A stretch of 15,244 bases of DNA. Origin: an uncultured Campylobacter sp. (GTDB taxonomy: Bacteria; Campylobacterota; Campylobacteria; Campylobacterales; Campylobacteraceae). Under the pieces are notes generated by a model. It searched no databases. It was not told the DNA's origin and saw nothing but the letters and a program-made list of their open reading frames with translations. Position numbers and translations under genes: made by a program. Below, piece by piece: positions 6,856 to 13,270 of the stretch. The stretch covers positions 1 to 15,244 of the forward strand of contig NZ_CALINL010000226.1 of assembly GCF_938045225.1 (NCBI RefSeq). Reading direction: 5' to 3'. How positions within the stretch are numbered: the stretch's first letter is position 1; every line of letters begins with the position of its first letter.

Positions 6856-8223
6856 ATGTCTATATATTTCGTCCAAGTTATCTCATCGTTACTAGGATTT
6901 GTCTTTTTTGCAGCGTTAAACAACGACAAAAAGAGCCTAAAAGCGCTGTTTTTACCCTCGGTTTTGGGTATCGCAGCGGGCATAGTCGTTTTTAAGATCG
7001 CTAGACTCACGCTTCACGACGCCGGCGTGAAAATGGTGTTTGACGCGGCTACTTTGGTGTTTTTGCTAGTTAGCGCGCTTTGGATTTTTATCAAATTTAA
7101 CCCTGCAAAGATGATAACGTTTTTTGCTCTCGGTGCGGGCTACGGTCTAACCTACGCTCACGCGGGCGCGAATTTTCCGGTATTTGCCGGCGAGCTACTC
7201 GATACGCAGTCTATCATCAGCCTATTTTTGATGATATTTGCGTTTTTGCTTTTGCTGATTTTGTTTTTCGTAGTTTCAAATTTAAAAGAGTGTCTCTGCA
7301 AGCACGTCTTATGGACGTTTTCGCTTCTTTCGCTTGCAGTTTTGATAGTGCAGGCTCTTTCAAACACGGGGCTTGAGTTTATGCGGGTGGGCATGATACC
7401 TACGTATCCGTGGGCGCTCTCGCTCGTGGCCAAGGGTATTTATTATACGACGTTTGCGCAGTATTTTTTCATCTTTTTAGTTTTGGTTTTGGCGGTTATA
7501 AATTTCAAAAAACGCCCGGCTCCGCTCGTAAAATCGGTCGTGGGCTCGAACAAATTTAGATTTAACAACGCGGCTAGAAATTTCATGGCGGCAAACTCCA
7601 AAAGCAGCATAGCTATCGTCGTCACTGCTCTGATTTTCGGGCTTTACTACGACTTGCACGCGTCTAAACCGCCCGAGATCTCTGATCCTATCATTGTAGA
7701 ACCCGTAAATAACGAGTTTAAATTCGACGTCGAAAAACTCGCCGACAACGAACTTCACCGCTACGCCTACATAAACGACGAGGGCAGGGAGATAAGGTTT
7801 TTCCTCTTAAACCGCTTCGCCGACCGCGCATCGCCGATCATCGTCTTTGACGCGTGCGCGATATGCGGCGATATGGGCTATATCAAAAAGGATGCCGATC
7901 TCATCTGTATCTCTTGTAATGTGCGTATATTCTTGCCGTCGGTCGGCAAAGAGGGCGGCTGCAACCCGATACCTATGCCGTTTGAATTTGACGGCAAATT
8001 TATAACCGTTACGCTAGATACCATCCAAAGCGGTGCGAACTACTTCTCAAAAGTTATCGAAAAGATGGTGCTAGATCCGGTAAGCCGCAAAAAAGTAAGC
8101 AACATCGGCTCGAAATCTTATTTATACTACAACAGGACGTATTTCTTTGAAAACGAAAAAACTCAGGCGGAATTTGAAGCCAACCCTGAAAAATACGTCG
8201 ATATAAACGGGACTTTAAAATGA
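6856..8223 (+). CDS. DUF2318 Fe-S-type membrane protein with YHS-like C terminus (Cj1660-like)
   Basis: A 455-residue protein with about eight membrane helices in residues 1-268, then a large extracytoplasmic domain. That domain carries CAIC (334-337), CISC (351-354) and C369, the cysteine pattern of DUF2318 proteins annotated as Fe-S-containing. The last 45 residues, from DPVS (407-410) through FEANPEKY (440-447), read like a YHS metal-binding domain, but the usual cysteines are replaced (S410, E432, T436). The gene is a constant member of P19-type loci; an electron-transfer or iron-reducing role at the membrane is inferred, not shown. AGGG lies 6 bases before ATG. The stop TGA overlaps the next start as ATGA. 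Confidence 0.88.
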   Translation: MSIYFVQVISSLLGFVFFAALNNDKKSLKALFLPSVLGIAAGIVVFKIARLTLHDAGVKMVFDAATLVFLLVSALWIFIKFNPAKMITFFALGAGYGLTYAHAGANFPVFAGELLDTQSIISLFLMIFAFLLLLILFFVVSNLKECLCKHVLWTFSLLSLAVLIVQALSNTGLEFMRVGMIPTYPWALSLVAKGIYYTTFAQYFFIFLVLVLAVINFKKRPAPLVKSVVGSNKFRFNNAARNFMAANSKSSIAIVVTALIFGLYYDLHASKPPEISDPIIVEPVNNEFKFDVEKLADNELHRYAYINDEGREIRFFLLNRFADRASPIIVFDACAICGDMGYIKKDADLICISCNVRIFLPSVGKEGGCNPIPMPFEFDGKFITVTLDTIQSGANYFSKVIEKMVLDPVSRKKVSNIGSKSYLYYNRTYFFENEKTQAEFEANPEKYVDINGTLK

Positions 8224-9500
8224 AAAATATGCAACTAAGGCTTATAAAAAGCTCGATCACCGGCTCGAAGGTGCAAAAAGGAATGGCCTTTATCACCATA
8301 CTTTTGGCGACGGTTTTGATCGCTTGTATGCTAAATATCACGCTAAAAATCGGCGATCAGATCGCTAGCGAGCTGCGCGGCTACGGCTCAAACATCGTCG
8401 TCTTGCCAAAGGGCGAAGCGCTAGCTATCGAGATCGAGGGTAAAAATTTCACTCCGCTAAAATCGCAAAACTACCTAAAAGAAGAGGATTTGCATAAGGT
8501 AAAGGAAATTTTTTGGCGAAACAACATCGTGGCGTTTGCTCCGTTTTTAAACGGCGAGGTAAAAGACGCTAGCGGCGAAAAATACCAAATCACTGGCACT
8601 TGGTTTGATAAATTTGCAAACGTGGCCGACGAGCCCGAGTTTAAAACGGGCGTTAAAACGCTATTTGGCTTTTGGGCGGTCGATGGCAAATGGATAGAAG
8701 ATGACGATATGCAAAACGTACTCGTAGGCGAAAATTTAGCCGCGAAGCGAAATTTGAGCGTCGGCGGCGAGCTAAATTTAAACGGTCGTAGCGTAAAAAT
8801 CGCGGGCGTGCTAAAAGGAGCCGGCGAAGAAAGCTATAAAATCGTAACCTCGCTAAAGCTAGCCCAAGAGCTTCTAAATAAGCCCGGGCAGTACTCAAAA
8901 GCCGAGGTTTCAGCGATGACGATCCCCGAAAACGACCTCTCCGTCAAGGCCAGACGAAATCTAGACAACCTAGATAGCGCCGAATACGATATGTGGTACT
9001 GCTCGGCCTACGTTAGCTCCATAGCCTATCAGATCGAGGAGAACTACGCGGGCGTAGCGGCCAAGGCGATGATGCAAGTAAGCGACGCCGAGAGTAACAT
9101 TGTGAAAAAAATCCAAAGCCTGATGGGCATCGTGAGCATCATCGCGCTTGCGGTCTCCTCTATCGGCATTACATCGCTGATGACTAGCGAAATTTACAGG
9201 CGTAAAAAAGAGATAGGCCTGCTAAAAGCCATAGGTGCCAGCAACTTTGAAATTTATGCCCTTTTTGCGAGCGAAAGCCTAGTCGTGGCGTTTTTCGCGG
9301 GCATTTTGGGAGCATTTTTGGGCTACGCGCTAAGCTACATAATCGCTTACAGTATCTTTGGCTACGGTATCGGCATCGCGTGGATCGTGCTTCCGCTTAG
9401 TATCGCTTTTGCGCTTCTTATCTCGATCGCGGGCTCGCTCGTGCCGATGAGAAGCGTAGTTAAACTCTTGCCTGCGGAGGTGCTATATGATCGCAAATAA
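8220..9500 (+). CDS. ABC transporter permease, FtsX/MacB type (Cj1661-like)
   Basis: A 426-residue permease with MacB-type layout: one helix near the N terminus (about 19-40), a large periplasmic domain (about 45-295), then three helices (about 299-322, 344-372, 378-403). The cytoplasmic coupling segment after helix 2, RRKKEIGLLKAIGAS, is the family hallmark. Its start overlaps the previous stop by ATGA, so translation is coupled. It pairs with the next, paralogous permease to form the membrane part of the ABC module in the P19 locus. In C. jejuni these genes support iron uptake, but what the module moves is not established; MacB-type systems more often do mechanical or export work than import. 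The substrate is therefore unknown. Confidence 0.9.
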   Translation: MKNMQLRLIKSSITGSKVQKGMAFITILLATVLIACMLNITLKIGDQIASELRGYGSNIVVLPKGEALAIEIEGKNFTPLKSQNYLKEEDLHKVKEIFWRNNIVAFAPFLNGEVKDASGEKYQITGTWFDKFANVADEPEFKTGVKTLFGFWAVDGKWIEDDDMQNVLVGENLAAKRNLSVGGELNLNGRSVKIAGVLKGAGEESYKIVTSLKLAQELLNKPGQYSKAEVSAMTIPENDLSVKARRNLDNLDSAEYDMWYCSAYVSSIAYQIEENYAGVAAKAMMQVSDAESNIVKKIQSLMGIVSIIALAVSSIGITSLMTSEIYRRKKEIGLLKAIGASNFEIYALFASESLVVAFFAGILGAFLGYALSYIIAYSIFGYGIGIAWIVLPLSIAFALLISIAGSLVPMRSVVKLLPAEVLYDRK

Positions 9501-10626
9501 GGGCTTTTTTTATAACGTTATCTTTAAAAGCCTGCGCTTTGGCGCGGCTAGAGTGGGCGTCATCATCGTCTCTATCTTGCTTGGCGCATGCGTGACGGCG
9601 GCCTTTGTAAACGTATATCTGGATATCGACTCAAAAGTAACGAAGGAACTAAAAAGCTACGGCGCAAACGTGGTTTTTGCCCCCGCAGACCCCGTTATCG
9701 ACGCGGTAAACGAGGCTAAATTTAACGAAAAGATCGCCAAAATCCCAGGCGACAAGCTAATCGGGCAGAGCGGATATCTTTTCACTCAGGTAAATATAGG
9801 CCCAACGATCGCGATCGCTATGGGCGTCAAATTTAGCGATCTAACGCGGGTTAAGCCGTTTTTAGAGGTCAAAGAGGGACAGGGCATAACGCTTGATTTT
9901 GACGAGAGAAACGCGCTAATCGGCACCGATCTAGCCAAACAAAGCGGCTTTAAGGTCGGCGACACGATCGAAGTGAGGCAAATCGGCGCGAATTCGGGCG
10001 AAAAGGTAAAGATCCGCGGCATCGTACAAGACGGCGACAAGGAGGACTCGCTGCTCATCATCTCGCTACCTCTAGCGCAAAAGATAGCAAACGAGCCAAA
10101 TACGCTAAACTATGCAGAAGCCGTGGTAGCGGGTAAATTTGACTACATAAGCGAGCTTGGCAAGAGCCTTAGCGACGAGCAAATTTCGGTTAAGCCCGTG
10201 GCTAAAATTTCAAAATCAGAGGGTCTGATTTTGGATAAGATTAAGCTTTTGATGGCGCTTGTTAGCTTTGTCATTTTGCTCATCACTTCTATGTGCGTAA
10301 ACACGACGCTAAGCGCGATTTTATTCTCGCGCTCAAAGGAGATCGCGCTGCTTAGAGCGCTTGGAGCTAGCAAGAAAAACGTGTTAAATTTATTTGGCGT
10401 CGAGACCTTCGTCACGGCATTTGCGGCGGCTTTGGCGGGCGCTATTTTAGGCTACGGCTTAGCGCAAATTTTAGGCTATGCGATTTTTGATTCGAGCATC
10501 GATTTTAGATTGATGAGTATACCGATAGCGATGGTTATCTCGCTCGTTTTTGCGGGCGTGGCCTCGATCTATCCGATCAAACGGGCGCTAGAAAATAAGA
10601 TGGCCGATATTTTAAGAGGAGAATAA
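9487..10626 (+). CDS. ABC transporter permease, FtsX/MacB type, second subunit (Cj1662-like)
   Basis: A 379-residue paralogue of the previous permease, with the same order: helix about 19-40, periplasmic domain about 45-250, three C-terminal helices, and coupling motif SRSKEIALLRALGAS. The start ATG lies within the end of the upstream gene (14-base overlap) behind an ideal GGAGGT at 9476-9481. The N-terminal segments of both permeases share the pattern of a helix followed by a short acidic turn and K/R-x-L-x-x-Y-G-x-N-V/I-V, showing ancient duplication. They are expected to act as a heterodimer. The periplasmic domain is about 45 residues shorter than that of its partner. Confidence 0.9.
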   Translation: MIANKGFFYNVIFKSLRFGAARVGVIIVSILLGACVTAAFVNVYLDIDSKVTKELKSYGANVVFAPADPVIDAVNEAKFNEKIAKIPGDKLIGQSGYLFTQVNIGPTIAIAMGVKFSDLTRVKPFLEVKEGQGITLDFDERNALIGTDLAKQSGFKVGDTIEVRQIGANSGEKVKIRGIVQDGDKEDSLLIISLPLAQKIANEPNTLNYAEAVVAGKFDYISELGKSLSDEQISVKPVAKISKSEGLILDKIKLLMALVSFVILLITSMCVNTTLSAILFSRSKEIALLRALGASKKNVLNLFGVETFVTAFAAALAGAILGYGLAQILGYAIFDSSIDFRLMSIPIAMVISLVFAGVASIYPIKRALENKMADILRGE

Positions 10627-10627
10627 T

Positions 10628-11365
10628 ATGCAGTACGCGATAAGATTAAACGGGATAGAGAAAAGATTCGGCGAAGTAAGAGCGCTAGAGAGCATTACCT
10701 TTGACGTAAACGCCGGCGAGTGGGTCAGCATAATGGGTCCAAGCGGTAGCGGCAAAAGTACGCTTGTAAATATACTCTCGCTGATGGACGAGCCAACCGC
10801 AGGCACGTACATGCTAGGCGGAGACGACGCTAGCAGGCTTAGCGACGAGGAGACGCTCAAATTTCGCCGCGAAAAGATCGGGCTGATATTTCAGCAGTTT
10901 CACCTCATCCCCTACCTAAACTGCGTCGAAAACGTGATGATAGCTCAGTACTATCACAGCAGCGTGGACGAAGAGGACGCTAAAAAGGCTCTCGAGCGAG
11001 TGGGGCTAGGACATAGGCTAGACCACCGTCCGAGTCAGCTTAGCGGCGGCGAGCAGCAGCGTCTGTGCATCGCGCGCGCCCTGATAAACGATCCTGATAT
11101 CTTGATAGCCGACGAGCCGACGGGCAACCTAGATGAAGCAAACGAGCGCGTAGTTTTGGAGCTGTTTCAAAAGCTGCGAAGCGAGGGCAAAACAATCCTG
11201 CTCATCACGCACAACCCAGATCTTGGGCAGTTTGGCGACAAGATCGTCTATCTAAGGCACGGCAAGATGGAAAACATCCACTACGTGAGCGACGGCGAGC
11301 GCGCGGAGGCATGCGAGAGGCTAGCGAGCGAGCCAAAGGGTCAAAGCGCCTTTGCGACGGTTTAA
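10628..11365 (+). CDS. ABC transporter ATP-binding protein, LolD/MacB-type (Cj1663-like)
   Basis: A 245-residue ATPase with all ABC motifs intact: Walker A GPSGSGKST (37-45), Q-loop Q89, signature LSGGEQQR (138-145), Walker B ILIADEP (158-164), and switch His H195. The sequence is of the LolD/MacB/FtsE class that partners FtsX-like permeases. It begins 2 bases after the upstream stop with AGAGGAG (10615-10621) inside that gene, so it is translated as part of the operon. The last 40 residues (Glu/Arg/Ala-rich) extend beyond the core domain. It powers the two permeases just upstream. Confidence 0.95.
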   Translation: MQYAIRLNGIEKRFGEVRALESITFDVNAGEWVSIMGPSGSGKSTLVNILSLMDEPTAGTYMLGGDDASRLSDEETLKFRREKIGLIFQQFHLIPYLNCVENVMIAQYYHSSVDEEDAKKALERVGLGHRLDHRPSQLSGGEQQRLCIARALINDPDILIADEPTGNLDEANERVVLELFQKLRSEGKTILLITHNPDLGQFGDKIVYLRHGKMENIHYVSDGERAEACERLASEPKGQSAFATV

Positions 11366-11378
11366 ATTTGGGAGAATT

Positions 11379-11876
11379 ATGATAAAAAAATATATATTAT
11401 TAGTCTTTACGGCGGCGATGATAGCGGGCTGCGGAAATAGCGGCTTTGATAAGCACCACATCAGCCTAAACTCGCCAAAGGGCGTTGATACGCACTATTT
11501 TCCAGAGGGCAGACGGCTCAAAACGGACGGCAAGCCCTATATGCTCTTTTTCTTCGGCACCTCCTGCGGCGCCTGCGTAGCGCAAGCTCCGATCGTAAAT
11601 GAAATTTACTCCGAGCTTAAGGATAAATTCGGCGTTTACGGGATATTTGGACCCAGCCTTGGCTTTGATAAAGATATCGACATGGTGAAGCACCACGGCA
11701 TCGCCTACGACGTCATTAGCGATAAAATTTCGGTCGATTATTTCAGCAAAGCAGTGGGCGGCGTGATGGGTGTGCCTGCGATCTTCGTCTTTGACGGCGA
11801 GGGTAATCTCAAAAAGCGCTTCATCGGACTCACTCCAAAAGCCACTTTAGAAAACGAGATCAAGCTGGTATTATAA
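11379..11876 (+). CDS. Thioredoxin-fold lipoprotein (TlpA/ResA-like) of P19 operon
   Basis: A 165-residue lipoprotein. The signal ends in MIAGC, making C18 the lipidated cysteine, so the domain is held at the membrane on the periplasmic side. FFFGTSCGACVAQAP carries the redox pair C63-G-A-C66, and GVP (131-133) supplies the cis-proline of the thioredoxin fold. I chose ATG 11379 because GGAG lies 4 bases before it and the lipoprotein signal then starts at residue 1; an in-frame TTG at 11352 would prepend nine residues inside the ATPase gene. C. jejuni has thioredoxin-like genes (Cj1664, Cj1665) at the same place; only one is present here. Keeping cysteines of the DUF2318 protein reduced, or iron reduction, is a plausible but unproven role. 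Confidence 0.9.
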   Translation: MIKKYILLVFTAAMIAGCGNSGFDKHHISLNSPKGVDTHYFPEGRRLKTDGKPYMLFFFGTSCGACVAQAPIVNEIYSELKDKFGVYGIFGPSLGFDKDIDMVKHHGIAYDVISDKISVDYFSKAVGGVMGVPAIFVFDGEGNLKKRFIGLTPKATLENEIKLVL

Positions 11877-11927
11877 ATTTACTCAAACGTAAAGATTTAG
11901 TAGTAAAATACGCTTAAATTTGATCCT

Positions 11928-11968
11928 AAATTTGACCCGACCGCGTTAAATTTGCGGCGGTCAAATTT
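11928..11968 (+). terminator. Inverted repeat ending the iron operon
   Basis: AAATTTGACC (11928-11937) and GGTCAAATTT (11959-11968) form a 10-bp stem around a 21-base loop with additional GC pairing inside. It separates the thioredoxin-like gene from the next lipoprotein gene and contains T-rich arms suited to a terminator in either direction. The long loop weakens the call. Confidence 0.5.
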
Positions 11969-11985
11969 GAGCAAGGAGACGTGAA

Positions 11986-12579
11986 ATGAAACTAAAAATT
12001 TTCTCTATTTTGCTATTTGCGATTTTTTTCGTAGGTTGCGGCGAGCCCCGTACGCCCGAGCTTTACGCTAGAAGCACGATGCCTATTTTTATCACCAACG
12101 GCGACGTAAAAAAAGCCTCGCGCAGCGTCTACGTTTACTTTAAAAACTCCTCGGGCTACGCAAATACGCTAGAAAACACCGTGCGAAACAAGCTACTGCA
12201 AAACGGCTTTACCCAAAGCATGGATCAAAAGAGCGCTGATATCGTGATAATGGGCGATTTTGCGAGCTTACAGCGCTTTGAGCGACGCGAGCGCCCGCGC
12301 GCGTATATGAGCATGGGCTACGGCTGGGGCGGCTACGGATATAGGCGCAGCATGGGCTTTGGCATGCTTTTTGGCGACCCATTTGACGATGATTTTTACG
12401 ACAGGACCGATTATTATCTGTATAGAGCCTATATTAGCGTGATGATTCGCGCAAACGGCAGCGAGCAAAGGACAAATCTCGAGATCGAAAGCGGCCAGAA
12501 TCTTTATTCGCCAAGTTATATAATCCCATACATAGAAGAAAAGGCGGCGACGCAGATACTTAGTTTCTTTTATCCTTAA
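11986..12579 (+). CDS. Lipoprotein, TraT-like, with Gly/Tyr/Arg-rich insert
   Basis: A 197-residue lipoprotein; the signal ends FFVGC, giving lipidated C18. The segment from about 31 to 92 (pattern: MPIFITNG, then VYVYFKNSSG, then LLQNGF, then ADIVIMGDF) resembles the N-terminal half of the TraT family of surface lipoproteins, where a similar strand-helix-strand order occurs. Residues 98-150 are unusual: Arg-rich, then Gly/Tyr/Met-rich (MGYGWGGYGYRRSMGFGM), then an acidic-aromatic patch (DDDFYDRTDYYLY). The AAGGAG site (11973-11978) is 7 bases before ATG. A hairpin separates it from the iron operon, so it probably has its own promoter, perhaps around TAAAAT at 11904-11909. No function can be assigned; the TraT relation is by pattern only. 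Confidence 0.8.
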   Translation: MKLKIFSILLFAIFFVGCGEPRTPELYARSTMPIFITNGDVKKASRSVYVYFKNSSGYANTLENTVRNKLLQNGFTQSMDQKSADIVIMGDFASLQRFERRERPRAYMSMGYGWGGYGYRRSMGFGMLFGDPFDDDFYDRTDYYLYRAYISVMIRANGSEQRTNLEIESGQNLYSPSYIIPYIEEKAATQILSFFYP

Positions 12580-12608
12580 CGGCTTGTCTTTTTCTTCTAT
12601 ACTTCGTT

Positions 12609-12668
12609 GCTTTTAAATTTGGCTCGGTCATTACCTACATGGTAACTCCCGTCGCCAAATTTAAAAGC
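12609..12668 (+). repeat. Palindromic intergenic element, copy 1
   Basis: Perfect 15-base inverted arms GCTTTTAAATTTGGC (12609-12623) and GCCAAATTTAAAAGC (12654-12668) enclose a 30-base centre, which itself holds the small hairpin TTACC-TACAT-GGTAA. The first 55 bases are identical to those at 15190-15244. TCTATACTTCG lies just upstream in both. The element begins 30 bases after a stop codon. It could act as a two-way terminator, a REP-like element, or a mobile MITE-like unit. Confidence 0.85.
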
Positions 12669-12724
12669 GCCTCGTCTAGAACAAAAATACTTCGCCTTAG
12701 CTTTTTTACGTCCAAATTTGAAGT

Positions 12725-12782
12725 CAAATTTTAAATTTGAGTTGCCGAGACCCGCACTCTAAAAACTCAAATTTAAAATTTG
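12725..12782. repeat. 19-bp perfect inverted repeat of AAATTTGA words
   Basis: CAAATTTTAAATTTGAGTT (12725-12743) and its exact reverse complement (12764-12782) flank a 20-base loop. Overlapping smaller palindromes made of the same TCAAATTT/AAATTTGA words extend left to 12714, so several alternative hairpins are possible. The loop holds CCGAGACCCGCAC, which reappears inverted at 13084-13096. Confidence 0.8.
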
Positions 12783-13096
12783 CGACGCTTTGCGCGAGCA
12801 AAGCAGTGTCGCCACCTCTCACGTGCAGTGGGGTTGGTGGAGGGTTGGGGGCGGAAGGGGCGACGCTTCGTAAGCAGAACCCCTTCCTCTCCCAAAGTAA
12901 AGAGAAAGGTGAACACCAAAGGGAGCTATTTTGCTAGCTTCGCTCGCAACTGCTTCCCTAAATGCTGCGAACGCAAAGCGTGAAGCAGAGCAGAATATAA
13001 TTCAAGCCCTTTCTCCTTAGCAAGAAAGATTAAATTTAATGCATAACGCCAAATTTAACCAAATCAAATTTAGCATCTTAAAGGTGCGGGTCTCGG
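12745..13096. repeat. 350-base segment bounded by 13-base inverted repeats
   Basis: CCGAGACCCGCAC (12745-12757) and its exact reverse complement GTGCGGGTCTCGG (13084-13096) bound the structured part of the intergenic block. Inverted ends are what a small non-autonomous mobile element would have, but no target duplication is evident and no transposase is present. The pair may also simply be two remnants of one repeat family. Confidence 0.4.
12784..12895 (+). ncRNA. Possible structured RNA: three consecutive hairpins
   Basis: Hairpin 1: GCTTTGC/GCAAAGC (12787-12793 with 12798-12804) capped by the tetraloop GCGA, with an outer CGAC/GTCG pairing. Hairpin 2: CCACC/GGTGG (12812-12816 with 12836-12840). 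Hairpin 3: a long composite helix from 12845 to 12895, with GGAAGGGG/CCCCTTCC (12853-12860 with 12880-12887), an outer 7-bp stem (12845-12851 with 12889-12895, one G-T) across a single mismatch, and an inner GCTT/AAGC stem. No known RNA family is recognised; it could equally be a DNA-level repeat. Confidence 0.35.
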
Positions 13097-13225
13097 TGCG
13101 TAAAATTTACGTTTATCAAATTTAACTTCGCTAGCGTCAAATTTGCCGCCGTCTACAAACCAAGCCGCGCGAAATTTATAAATCTTATCTTAACGAAAAT
13201 CAAGAATTTTTCAAATATTTTTCTA

Positions 13226-13260
13226 TATAATTATGATACAAAAAATCAAAATTATCATAA
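13226..13260 (+). promoter_or_regulatory. Promoter and Fur-like operator of outer-membrane receptor
   Basis: TATAAT (13226-13231) is a clear -10 candidate 40 bases before the start codon. Immediately after it, TTATGATA and TATCATAA form an 8-bp inverted repeat separated by 14 bases, with ATTATCAT resembling a Fur half-site. Position over the start of transcription would suit iron (or other metal) repression of an outer-membrane receptor. The spacing is not canonical for Fur, so the regulator is uncertain. AAGGA precedes the start codon by 6 bases. Confidence 0.5.
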
Positions 13261-13270
13261 AGGATACTAA

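Larger units (their letters stand above)
12580..13270. other. Gene-free intergenic block rich in inverted repeats
   Basis: About 690 bases with no convincing coding sequence on either strand. Short open frames at 12737-12937 and 12780-12983 lie over hairpins, lack a ribosome site and have no recognisable family. The block holds a 60-base palindromic element (12609-12668), a 19-bp inverted repeat (12725-12782), several GC-rich hairpins between 12784 and 12895, a G-rich stretch, further weaker hairpins at 12950-12988 and 13009-13028, and the promoter of the outer-membrane receptor at its right end. It may be a pile-up of repeat elements or a structured RNA; the individual parts are listed separately. 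Confidence 0.7.

Noticed and set aside
12737..12983. Two overlapping short open frames in the intergenic block
   Set aside because: They lie across hairpins and the inverted repeat, have no ribosome site, and their composition reflects repeat DNA.
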